From positions 1,674,001 to 1,738,000 of the forward strand of contig NZ_QFFJ01000002.1 of NCBI RefSeq assembly GCF_003308995.1: a DNA stretch of 64,000 bases, read 5' to 3'. Positions 15,822 through 23,340 of this stretch are shown piece after piece; the stretch's first letter is position 1, and each line of letters begins with the position of its first letter. The notes beneath the pieces were generated by a model. The model searched no databases, had not been told where the DNA came from, and saw only the letters and a list, made by a program, of their open reading frames with translations. Source of the stretch: Chitinophaga flava. GTDB lineage: Bacteria; Bacteroidota; Bacteroidia; Chitinophagales; Chitinophagaceae. A program made the position numbers and the translations under genes.

Positions 15822-16346
15822 TTGAATCCTTCAAGTCATCTGACAAGTAAGCGTTTAGACTACCCTAGCTTGCCCCATCACTGGATGGACATGGATCCGT
15901 TTATAGACTGGGCTATAGAGATGCTGCAATTTGGATATGATACTCCTCAGCTGCTTATTCTCGCTGGTTTGCCCAAACCCACAAGCTTCTTTGAAACTAT
16001 TCCCTATGTAAAGGGAGCACTGAACGAATTGCGCCAGGAGCAAAGAGCAGATGATCCTGCTATTGTTCGCTTAACTGGTTATATTAAGGAAATCGCCCAG
16101 GACAAGGATATAGAAGAAAATTTAGGTGAGTTATATGTCTGCTATTATGGCGCATATGATAAATATTATCTTTTACTGGATTTCTTTCTGTTGTATTTGG
16201 CCTGGTATAGTTTAATGAATTCATATTCAGATGATCAAAATTATTGGCCAGGAGCTAAATCAGAGAATATCAGGAATATTGTAGTACAAAGGGCTAAGCT
16301 TTGGCTGGAAGAAAATAATGCGTTTTTAAAAACGGTAGTTGCTTAG
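15822..16346 (+). CDS. Hypothetical protein, N-terminus uncertain
   Basis: No family is recognised. From TTG 15822 the product is 174 residues; the first ATG in frame is 15885 (Met22), followed by a second ATG two codons later. Residues before Met22 (LDYPSLPHHW) look coding, so either a TTG start or a lost upstream part is likely; an in-frame stop at 15807 closes the frame upstream. The protein is acidic and helical, with aromatic-rich stretches (YVCYYGAYDKYYLLLDFFLLYLAWYSL, given here as a region around residues 105-131) and no signal peptide. It resembles small Bacteroidota cytoplasmic proteins of unknown role. It stands alone between accessory genes. Confidence 0.55.
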   Translation: MNPSSHLTSKRLDYPSLPHHWMDMDPFIDWAIEMLQFGYDTPQLLILAGLPKPTSFFETIPYVKGALNELRQEQRADDPAIVRLTGYIKEIAQDKDIEENLGELYVCYYGAYDKYYLLLDFFLLYLAWYSLMNSYSDDQNYWPGAKSENIRNIVVQRAKLWLEENNAFLKTVVA

Positions 16347-16537
16347 AGATTGGGAGAAGTTTAGTAGAACATCAGAGGTATTTATCTAAGCTGGAAAGAA
16401 ATAAGGGGCGAGGATAAGGCAGTAGTTTATCGTTTTCTGCAACAGGAAGGTTATTGTGGTATATAAATTTTATTATATGTAACTTTAGCGCGAATACCAG
16501 TTAAAACGAGGGACAATCATTATTCAATCACTATCCT

Positions 16538-17593
16538 ATGCCTACAAAAACCTGCCTACAAAAACTGCTTTTCATTACATTAATAACGATCACCTGTATT
16601 TCCTGCAAGTCTACCGAGCTGGTTCACATTAGTGTATTGCAACCGGCGCCTGTGACGATACCGGCCTATGTTAAAAGTCCCGGTGTTGTGAACAGGACTA
16701 CCGTTAACTCAAAGAACAAGGCGTTAGACATCGTTGACAAGATATTCAGCCTGGAAGGTGCACAGCTTGACAAGGAAGGGGCGCAAAGTAGCGTGAACGG
16801 GCTTACCGACGAACTGCGGAGGAACAGCCGTTTCAGCGATGTAAAAGAGCTGGGCGAGCTGGATTTAACTACCAATGCCCCGGGACTTTTCTCTGCGCCG
16901 CTCTCTTGGGAAACCGTTGACAAAATATGCCGGGAACATCATGTGGACGCCCTCTTCTCGCTGGAGCTTTTTGACACCGATTCGAAGATCAACTATGCCG
17001 CTACACCGGTTTCTTTAAAAACACCGCTGGGCAATGTACCAGGTATAGAGCATCGGGCCAGTATGCTAACCAGTGTAAAAACGGGCTGGCGGATCTATGA
17101 TCCCGCCAGCAGGAATATCCTGGATGAATTTCCTCTTACCAGGGATCTTACTTTCTCTGGCAAGGGCATCAACCCTGTCGCCGCGGCCGGCGCACTGATC
17201 AACCGCAAAGAGGCGGTAAAGGAAGTGAGCGTACAAGCTGGGCAATATTATGGCATGCGAATTATTCCCTATCGGACAAGGGTAACAAGAGATTACTATG
17301 TGAAAGGCACTGACAATTTCAGGACAGCCCGGCGTAAAGCGCAAACCGGCAACTGGAACGGCGCAGCTGAACTATGGAAGAAAGAGACCACGAACCCTAA
17401 CAACACCGTGGCTGGCAGGGCCTGCTATAATATGGCCATCATCTGTGAGATTAACGGGGAGCTGGACCTTGCGATCAAATGGTCGCAGAAGGCTTACGAG
17501 GAATATAATAACCGCCTTGCGCTGAATTATATTCGGTTGCTGAAGAACAGGCAGGTCCGCAACGAACTGCTGAAACAGCAGCAGGTGGAATAA
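16538..17593 (+). CDS. DUF6340-like lipoprotein with TPR segment
   Basis: The 351-residue lipoprotein (lipobox ITCISC, Cys23) opens with STELVHISVLQPAPVTIP and has the core GWRIYDPASRNILDEF, both typical of the DUF6340 family found in Bacteroidota. The C-terminal 80 residues (ARRKAQTGNWNGAAELW, then ACYNMAIICEINGELDLAIKWSQKAYEEY) form two TPR-like hairpins. It is probably anchored in the outer membrane facing the periplasm; the molecular role is unknown. TAACTTTA about 50 bases upstream could be a -7 element. The gene is monocistronic, followed after about 115 bases by a strong terminator. Confidence 0.75.
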   Translation: MPTKTCLQKLLFITLITITCISCKSTELVHISVLQPAPVTIPAYVKSPGVVNRTTVNSKNKALDIVDKIFSLEGAQLDKEGAQSSVNGLTDELRRNSRFSDVKELGELDLTTNAPGLFSAPLSWETVDKICREHHVDALFSLELFDTDSKINYAATPVSLKTPLGNVPGIEHRASMLTSVKTGWRIYDPASRNILDEFPLTRDLTFSGKGINPVAAAGALINRKEAVKEVSVQAGQYYGMRIIPYRTRVTRDYYVKGTDNFRTARRKAQTGNWNGAAELWKKETTNPNNTVAGRACYNMAIICEINGELDLAIKWSQKAYEEYNNRLALNYIRLLKNRQVRNELLKQQQVE

Positions 17594-17710
17594 CGTGTTT
17601 GATTACCATTTTTTAACTAATACAGACAGTCATTATACTATTTCTGCTAATTTTCGTAACTCAAAGAAATAGAGGTTCAGGGTTTGTACCAGGGATCACA
17701 GAATTATAGT

Positions 17711-17736
17711 AAAACCCGCCGTAGTAGCGGGTTTTT
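17711..17736 (+). terminator. Rho-independent terminator
   Basis: AACCCGC and GCGGGTT form a 7-bp stem around a 7-base loop, with A-run before and TTTTT after. It lies downstream of the DUF6340-like gene and could also serve the convergent minus-strand gene ending at 17821. Confidence 0.75.
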
Positions 17737-17820
17737 GCGTTATGCTTTATTCTATAAAACCGGGAGGGGCTTTTCTATCAGTTGTTGCTGCAGACCGGTA
17801 ACTTTTTACTCAACCTCCCA

Positions 17821-18201
17821 CTATAATTCTTGTCGATAGGAGATCTTATCCACGATCAGCCATTTCCCGTCTAACTTTATCAGGTTAAACCGATCAATGA
17901 ACCGAAAGGTGGCAAAAGTCAATTGCACGTGGGCAGACCCGGTGTCTCCATCCCAGGTATAGGAGAGGAGTTCGGGTTGGCATTCCTGTAATGCTGCCTG
18001 GGCAACCAGGTCCAGATATTGTGGCAGTGTCCACTGAACCAACTTTCCATCTATGATGGTCCTGATGTAGGCATCAACGTGAAATGCGCCCCGGAGCCTT
18101 TCGATATCTTTTACCGGACGCCCTTGAAGATAATCATTAAGAGTAAGTAGGATCAGGTGCTTTTCTTCTTCTACGCCGACTTTGCTTGCTAGAGTTTCCA
18201 T
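17821..18201 (-). CDS. NTF2-like / putative lumazine-binding family protein
   Basis: The 126-residue protein fits the small alpha+beta cone fold of the NTF2 superfamily, closest in pattern to PF12893: an N-terminal helix pair (ILLTLNDYLQGRPVKDIERL), then FHVDAYIRTIIDGKLVQWTLPQYLDLV, and the strand pair ending DRFNLIKLDGKWLIVDKI, a common NTF2 closing motif. Without a signal peptide it is likely cytoplasmic. Members act as small-molecule isomerases, dehydratases or binding proteins; no catalytic residues can be named here. It lies downstream of an AraC regulator on the same strand (gap 126 bases). Confidence 0.75.
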   Translation of the reverse strand: METLASKVGVEEEKHLILLTLNDYLQGRPVKDIERLRGAFHVDAYIRTIIDGKLVQWTLPQYLDLVAQAALQECQPELLSYTWDGDTGSAHVQLTFATFRFIDRFNLIKLDGKWLIVDKISYRQEL

Positions 18202-18327
18202 GATTTGTTGTTAGATTTATTTGTTTTTGTTCAACCCTCCACCTGTATATTCGGCATTAAATGACATTGCCATGTGGGCAGGCGAAAAAATTATTCCTCG
18301 AAGGCGGTATTTTATTCAATTGCGGAG

Positions 18328-19230
18328 TTAAGAGATTTGCTGCCGGTAAGTACCCGGTGTGATGCCTGTATTTTTTTTGAAGAAATGATTGAAATTTCCT
18401 GCCTCTTCAAAACCCAGACAGTAACCAATTTCAGCGATATTCCAGTTGGTATGTGCCAGTAGTGCCCTGGCTTCACTTAGTAGGCGTTCGCTGATCAGCC
18501 TTGTTGTGGTTTTGCCGGTCGTTGTCCGAACGGCCCGGTTTAGATGGTTGACATGAATATTCAGCATTCCGGCATAATCGGCTGCAGAACGTAATTTGAA
18601 TTGCTGAGCACCGGAACTGATTGGAAATTGTCGTTCCAATAACTCGCGGAACACCGCAGTTATCCGGGCATTGGCATCGGTCTGCTGATAAATCTGTTCC
18701 ATCGGCTGCAGCTTCATAGCCTGATGGATTAATTCAGTAACATAACTTCTGATCAGATTATATTTAAAAGGATAATCAGTCGTGATTTCACTTCGCATCT
18801 TGCTGAAAATATCTTCGATTAGGCGTTCCTGTTGTTTATTAAGCAGGAATATGGGGCTGCTCCCTGGTGTAAAGACAGGTAAGTCTTTCAGGCTGCTTCG
18901 CAAATGATCGCTGAAAAAGCCTTCTTTGAAGATACAGAAGTAGCCTGAGGTTGAGCCACGTTGCTCACACTTATAAGGTACATCCGGGTTAAAAAAGGTT
19001 AACGCAGCCCCATTTGCGGGAATGCTCTTGTCTGCATAGTGAAAGATATTGTCTCCACGTATCAGCATTATTTTATAGAAGTCACGGCGTTGGTAGGGCC
19101 TGGGCTTGCCAGGGCCTATGGTTTCAGCCAAATCAAAAACATTGAAATGACCACTGTCCAGCTCTACACCGTTGGGTGCGTGGTTAAATTTATGCTGATA
19201 AAATTGTTCAATGGATTCAGTGTCAGACAT
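18328..19230 (-). CDS. AraC-family transcriptional regulator
   Basis: The 300-residue protein has a cupin-like N-terminal half (FYKIMLIRGDNIFHYADKS, LTFFNPDVPYKCEQR) and a C-terminal AraC domain (YAGMLNIHVNHLNRAVRTTTGKT, then NIAEIGYCLGFEEAGNFNHFFKKNTGITPGTYR). It starts 17 bases after the stop of the SDR gene on the same strand, so the pair is co-transcribed and the regulator probably controls the SDR. The effector is unknown. Confidence 0.88.
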   Translation of the reverse strand: MSDTESIEQFYQHKFNHAPNGVELDSGHFNVFDLAETIGPGKPRPYQRRDFYKIMLIRGDNIFHYADKSIPANGAALTFFNPDVPYKCEQRGSTSGYFCIFKEGFFSDHLRSSLKDLPVFTPGSSPIFLLNKQQERLIEDIFSKMRSEITTDYPFKYNLIRSYVTELIHQAMKLQPMEQIYQQTDANARITAVFRELLERQFPISSGAQQFKLRSAADYAGMLNIHVNHLNRAVRTTTGKTTTRLISERLLSEARALLAHTNWNIAEIGYCLGFEEAGNFNHFFKKNTGITPGTYRQQIS

Positions 19231-19247
19231 ACCGTAAAATTAACACA

Positions 19248-20087
19248 TCAGGCATTATAATCCGTGCTCAATGCTATTGACTTATTTTTGTCAAGTGCCT
19301 GCGTCATTTGTGATATTTTCTCCGTCGCTCTTGTCAGGGCGTCGCTGCCGAGGAATACTCTTACCGGTGGTTCCGGATCATTGGCCAGCGCGATCAATGC
19401 ATCTGCTGCTTTGTTTGGGTCGCCAGTCTGTTTGCCACTCAGCGTTTTATAGCGGTCATGCACTGCATGGACAGTTTGGTAATCCTCTATGCGGTTCTTT
19501 GCTATGAGCAGCGAACTGTCAGTCAGAAATTCTGTACGAAAGGCACCCGGCATAACGACTGTCGCTTTAATGCCCAGTTCGGCTATATCCAGTGCCAGAG
19601 AATCCGTAAAACCCGTTACTGCAAATTTGGCGGCGTTATAAAGGCTCCACCCTGCGCTTGGTGCAAAACCAGCTATCGAAGAAATGTTGATAATATGTCC
19701 CGAGCGCTGTTGGCGCAGGTATGGCAATGCGCTATGCACCACACTGATGGTGGCAAAAACATTGATTTCAAAATTTGTTCGTATCTCCTCCAGTGTCAGC
19801 TCCTCTGCGGAGCCGCCTATACCGAACCCGGCATTGTTGACGATCACATCCAACCCGTTGAAATGCTGATGTGCTTTCGCAATCGACTCATCTATTGATT
19901 GTGCATTCGTCAGGTCAACTTCCAATGGTAGAAATTGGTTATCACTTACATTGCCTACAGCAGCTTTTAGCGCTGATACCTGGCGTGATGTGGCGGCTAC
20001 ATTGTAGCCTGCATCCAATAATTTTTTAACCAAAGCAAGCCCCAATCCTTTAGATGCACCGGTTATATACCATGTTTTGTTTTTCAT
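19248..20087 (-). CDS. SDR-family NAD(P)-dependent oxidoreductase
   Basis: From ATG 20087 the product is 279 residues. Classical SDR features are complete: cofactor loop TGASKGLG (9-16), NNAG (84-87), active-site Ser136/137 in INISSIAG, and Tyr150/Lys154 in YNAAK. The N-terminus MKNKTWYITGASKG is standard; longer starts would overlap a TACCTTTG -7 box that ends exactly four bases before this ATG, suggesting a leaderless mRNA. It reduces or oxidises an unknown alcohol/ketone in the cytoplasm. The AraC gene follows in the same unit after 17 bases. Confidence 0.9.
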   Translation of the reverse strand: MKNKTWYITGASKGLGLALVKKLLDAGYNVAATSRQVSALKAAVGNVSDNQFLPLEVDLTNAQSIDESIAKAHQHFNGLDVIVNNAGFGIGGSAEELTLEEIRTNFEINVFATISVVHSALPYLRQQRSGHIINISSIAGFAPSAGWSLYNAAKFAVTGFTDSLALDIAELGIKATVVMPGAFRTEFLTDSSLLIAKNRIEDYQTVHAVHDRYKTLSGKQTGDPNKAADALIALANDPEPPVRVFLGSDALTRATEKISQMTQALDKNKSIALSTDYNA

Positions 20088-20184
20088 GATACAAAGGTAT
20101 GACCTAACGCTGTTTTGCCGGTTGATCTTATCAAACCAATAATTGTGAAATTCAAACAATTGCTATGGCCGGAATGATATGGCT

Positions 20185-21105
20185 TCAGTTCAGATCAAAT
20201 GATTTTCGGAATTCCAGCGGTGTAAGGGAGGTTTTGCTTTTAAACAGTTTGTTAAATGACTGTGTATGCTCAAACCCCAAATTATAAGCTATTTCGCTTA
20301 CGCTCAGGTTAGTGATTGACAATTTCTCTTTGGCTAATGCTATCAGTTTCTCGTGAATAAACTGCTGAGCAGTTTGTCCTGTCAGGGTTTTGAGCATAGT
20401 GCTTAAATATTTCGGTGACAGATGTAACTTCTCTGCGAAATACTGCACCGAAGGCAGACCTTTGGCACTGGCGATGTCATCGCTAAAATACTCCTCAAAT
20501 AATATTTCCAATTGGTCCAGCATTTGATGGCCGGCTCGTTTTCGGGTAATAAACTGCCGATTGTAAAATCGCTCGGAGTATTTAAGCAGCGTTTCAATCT
20601 GGGAAATAATAATTCCCTGACTAAATTTGTCAATATTGGTGTGATATTCCCGCCTGATGTTTCTGATGATATCCATTAAGATGTCCTCTTCCTTTTTGGA
20701 CACAAACAGCGCCTCATGGATTGCATAACCGAAATACTCACACTTCTTTATTTCTTTAGCCAAAGACGTATTCCAGAAAAAGTCCGGGTGGATGAGCAAC
20801 ATCCAGCCAGATCTATTGCCGGGTGAGCCAGTTGTCTGTTCTATGCGGAATACCTGGCCCGGAGCGATAAAGAACATTACGCCTTCGTCAAAATCATAGG
20901 TCTGCTGACCGTACTTTACTTTGCTGCCAATATTTTTTTTAAGTGATATCAAATAAAAATCAAGTGTCCAATTAGAGTCAAAGTATTCAGGCAGCAAATG
21001 TACATCCGCATAATCCACGATACTGATTAAGGGATGCTCCGGGGGATTAAGACCTCTGGTTTGATGAAAGTCCTTAATTGTCCTTAATGTTTGAATTTTC
21101 CTCAT
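20185..21105 (-). CDS. AraC-family transcriptional regulator
   Basis: The 306-residue protein has an N-terminal AraC-type cupin (FDEGVMFFIAPGQVFRIEQT) and a C-terminal double HTH (YFAEKLHLSPKYLSTMLKTLTG, then VSEIAYNLGFEHTQSFNKLFKSKTSLTPLEFRK). It lies between the NmrA-like gene upstream (gap 177 bases) and the SDR gene downstream (gap 97 bases), all on the minus strand. Two 12-base direct repeats 21 bases apart upstream of the NmrA-like gene have the spacing expected for an AraC-type site, so this protein is a candidate to bind there. Confidence 0.88.
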   Translation of the reverse strand: MRKIQTLRTIKDFHQTRGLNPPEHPLISIVDYADVHLLPEYFDSNWTLDFYLISLKKNIGSKVKYGQQTYDFDEGVMFFIAPGQVFRIEQTTGSPGNRSGWMLLIHPDFFWNTSLAKEIKKCEYFGYAIHEALFVSKKEEDILMDIIRNIRREYHTNIDKFSQGIIISQIETLLKYSERFYNRQFITRKRAGHQMLDQLEILFEEYFSDDIASAKGLPSVQYFAEKLHLSPKYLSTMLKTLTGQTAQQFIHEKLIALAKEKLSITNLSVSEIAYNLGFEHTQSFNKLFKSKTSLTPLEFRKSFDLN

Positions 21106-21282
21106 ACGCTAAAATTTTCGGCAGGACGATTTTGTAAAGGAACCATACTTACTTCTATTCATCTTGCGATACCCTTTATCCGAAGGTAAAAAATACTTTT
21201 AACAGAACCCGCTGCCGCCCTATTACAGGGGCAGCGGGGCCATCCTAAAGGCTGATTACAATAACTTTTTTAGCGTGTTGCG

Positions 21283-22188
21283 CTATTCCCTGTTATAAGC
21301 TTCGGCAAAGTCTTTGACGAAGTCTTTCAGCTTCACCTTTCCTAACGACGGTTTATGTTGATTGTAATCTTCGTAAAGAGTGCCGTTACCCTGGCTTTCC
21401 TGCAGTTCGACAAAGCCCTTGGCTACCTGTTCATTAAAACCAATGCTCAGCCAGCTATCCAGCAGCTGTTGGCTTGGAATAACAAGCCATTTCAGGTCGG
21501 GTTTGCCGATGGCTTCTCCCAGAGCCCTGGCGATCTCATTGGGAGAGATCTCATCGCTTGCCACGTAGCGTATTGTTTTACCCTCAAATGGTCTGTCCAC
21601 TTCCCCGGCAATGACGGCAGCAATATCTTTCGGAGAGACCCATGGCTCTTTAACATCACCGCCATAATTGGAAATGATGGCTCCCTGGGTCCTGATATTA
21701 TGAATAGAGGAAAACAGGTTGATGTAGAAGCTGCCCGGACGAATGAACTTGATGGATATGTCGGCCGGCAGCTGGCGAAGAAGTGTCTCTACAATATTGT
21801 GGAAACGGATGATACCTGTTCCCTTATTCGTATGCGCGCCGATGCTGCTGAGATGTATAACTTTCTTTACGCCGGAGCGCTCTACTGCTTCTTTGTAATT
21901 CTGGCCGATTGCAGTAATGGCACTGATAAAGTCAACTGATTTATCAAACATGTCGCCAACAGCTTCCATTGTTTCCATAAGGTATACGATGTCAGCACCT
22001 TTGAAGGTTTCTGCCAGGAAATCCACATCCTGCAATTTGCCAATGACTGCCTTAGCACCCAGTAGTTCAATGTCTTTCTGACGACTGGCATTACTGCTGA
22101 TAACAGTGACTGCATGCCCGTTATTTACCAGCATTTCAGTGAGTGGTCTGCCAATGTTGCCAATCGAGCCTGTGAGTACGATGTTCAT
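21283..22188 (-). CDS. NmrA-like NAD(P)-binding protein (atypical SDR)
   Basis: The 301-residue product starts at ATG 22188, giving MNIVLTGSIGNIGRPL with the atypical-SDR glycine motif (residues 7-13). DIVYLMETMEA, VKKVIHLSSIGAHTNKGTGI, IRPGSFYINLF and YVASDEISPNEIARALGEAIG follow, matching NmrA/quinone-oxidoreductase-2-like proteins that bind NAD(P) and sense redox or reduce quinones. The YxxxK dyad is not preserved. The minus-strand neighbours are an AraC regulator and an SDR. Direct repeats TGTAGCC(C/A)AAAG at 22238-22270 precede it. Confidence 0.85.
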   Translation of the reverse strand: MNIVLTGSIGNIGRPLTEMLVNNGHAVTVISSNASRQKDIELLGAKAVIGKLQDVDFLAETFKGADIVYLMETMEAVGDMFDKSVDFISAITAIGQNYKEAVERSGVKKVIHLSSIGAHTNKGTGIIRFHNIVETLLRQLPADISIKFIRPGSFYINLFSSIHNIRTQGAIISNYGGDVKEPWVSPKDIAAVIAGEVDRPFEGKTIRYVASDEISPNEIARALGEAIGKPDLKWLVIPSQQLLDSWLSIGFNEQVAKGFVELQESQGNGTLYEDYNQHKPSLGKVKLKDFVKDFAEAYNRE

Positions 22189-22237
22189 AGTAGTATTGTT
22201 TTGTTGACTCAAAAGTCCGAACAATGCAGAAGACGGA

Positions 22238-22270
22238 TGTAGCCCAAAGTCGCTATTTTGTAGCCAAAAG
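22238..22270 (-). promoter_or_regulatory. Two 12-base direct repeats 21 bases apart, candidate AraC-type operator
   Basis: TGTAGCCCAAAG (22238-22249) and TGTAGCCAAAAG (22259-22270) match at 11 of 12 positions and start exactly 21 bases apart, two helical turns, the spacing of AraC half-sites. They lie 50-80 bases upstream of the NmrA-like start codon. Confidence 0.5.
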
Positions 22271-22405
22271 GATGTAACAGGAATTATTCCGCTTTAAATA
22301 GGTTTATTAGCTTTTTAATTGAAATGATAATAAATTACGGCCGCTACTTCGGACGACTGTCAGTCGATAGCAGGAGTAAATTAAATATTGAGAAATAGTA
22401 TTGAT

Positions 22406-22945
22406 ATGTTTTTTGTTAGTGAGATAAAAGAAACCGAGCCATCTGAATTCAAAACACCATTGCAGCGGATGGTGTATGAAATGTTCAGGGAGAAAGAAGT
22501 GAAATATGAAAGGGTAGATACTGATCCTGCGATAACAATGGAAGATTGTGTCAGGATAGATGAACGACTGAACGTGAAAACGGTAAAAACACTTTTTCTC
22601 TGCAATCGTCAGCAGACCAACTTCTATTTAGTAGTGACCACTGCGGAAAAGCCTTTTAAAACAAGTGATCTGAGTGCAGAACTGGAGATTTCCCGTTTGT
22701 CCTTTGCGCCTGTGGACTTGCTGAAGTCCATACTTGGAACAGATGTTGGTGCTGTTACCGTCTTCGGACTGATGCTGGATAAACAATTGAATGTACAGCT
22801 GGTGATTGACAGGGATGTTCTCACAGAGGAATGGTACGGCTGCAGCGATGGCACCACTACCAGTTATCTCAAACTTAGCACGGAATGGGTACTGAACGAA
22901 TTTATTCCTGCTATCGGGCATGCCCCGAAATTCGTGCAGCTATAG
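22406..22945 (+). CDS. YbaK/ProX-type aminoacyl-tRNA editing domain protein
   Basis: About 179 residues from ATG 22406; an upstream TTG would add six. The fold is YbaK-like: VYEMFREKEVKYERVDTDPAITMEDC, then VKTVKTLFLCNRQQTNFYLVVTTAEKPF with the strand that carries the conserved K-T-L-F-L, then SFAPVDLLKSILGTDVGAVTVFGL, typical of prolyl-tRNA deacylases of the PrdX/ProXp type, where the G-x-G-A-V-T/S motif lines the pocket. Such proteins hydrolyse Ala-tRNA(Pro) or related mischarged tRNAs in trans. A hairpin after the stop probably terminates the single-gene transcript. Confidence 0.85.
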   Translation: MFFVSEIKETEPSEFKTPLQRMVYEMFREKEVKYERVDTDPAITMEDCVRIDERLNVKTVKTLFLCNRQQTNFYLVVTTAEKPFKTSDLSAELEISRLSFAPVDLLKSILGTDVGAVTVFGLMLDKQLNVQLVIDRDVLTEEWYGCSDGTTTSYLKLSTEWVLNEFIPAIGHAPKFVQL

Positions 22946-22965
22946 CATGATTCCCAAACATTTAC

Positions 22966-23014
22966 CGGCAAGCCATTTATCCCAAAAAATGCCCTCAGGG
23001 AAAACGGCTTGCCG
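22966..23014 (+). terminator. Hairpin after the editing-domain gene
   Basis: Perfect 9-bp arms CGGCAAGCC (22966-22974) and GGCTTGCCG (23006-23014) enclose a 31-base loop that itself contains CCCT/AGGG pairing. The stem is followed by TGTTTGTC, a weak T-run. Confidence 0.55.
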
Positions 23015-23340
23015 TGTTTGTCGTATAGCCGGTACCATTAGTTGATAGTTGTTATTCAGAAAAATCCCGAAAGGAATCCTAATCCATTAACCCTGTGTAT
23101 ATTATCTCCAAAAAACATCCTGCATAAGCTCATGATAGCTTTTTTTCTCTGAAATTTTTTTAAGTATTAGATATTTTTATTTTATATTTGATAAGATCCC
23201 AGACAAAAAAACTATCCCTGTGCATGAAACAAATGTTACCCGCTTTATCCTTTCACAGTCCCCCTTTCATAGGTTAAGTGTTACAGCCCTGAATATCAGA
23301 TTGCTATAAGTAATGTCAAAGGCTTTTTCCCTTTACCTCT
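23015..23340 (+). other. Leader region of the toxin-containing operon
   Basis: There is no credible ORF in these 326 bases. From about 23150 the sequence becomes very A/T-rich, and TATATTTG at 23183-23190 matches the -7 consensus TAnnTTTG; no good -33 TTTG stands 19 bases upstream. If used, the seven-gene operon would carry a 5' leader of roughly 145 bases, long enough for post-transcriptional control; no riboswitch family is recognised. Confidence 0.4.

Noticed and set aside
21355..21939. 194-codon plus-strand frame
   Set aside because: It is antisense to the NmrA-like gene, whose conserved blocks are clear on the minus strand.
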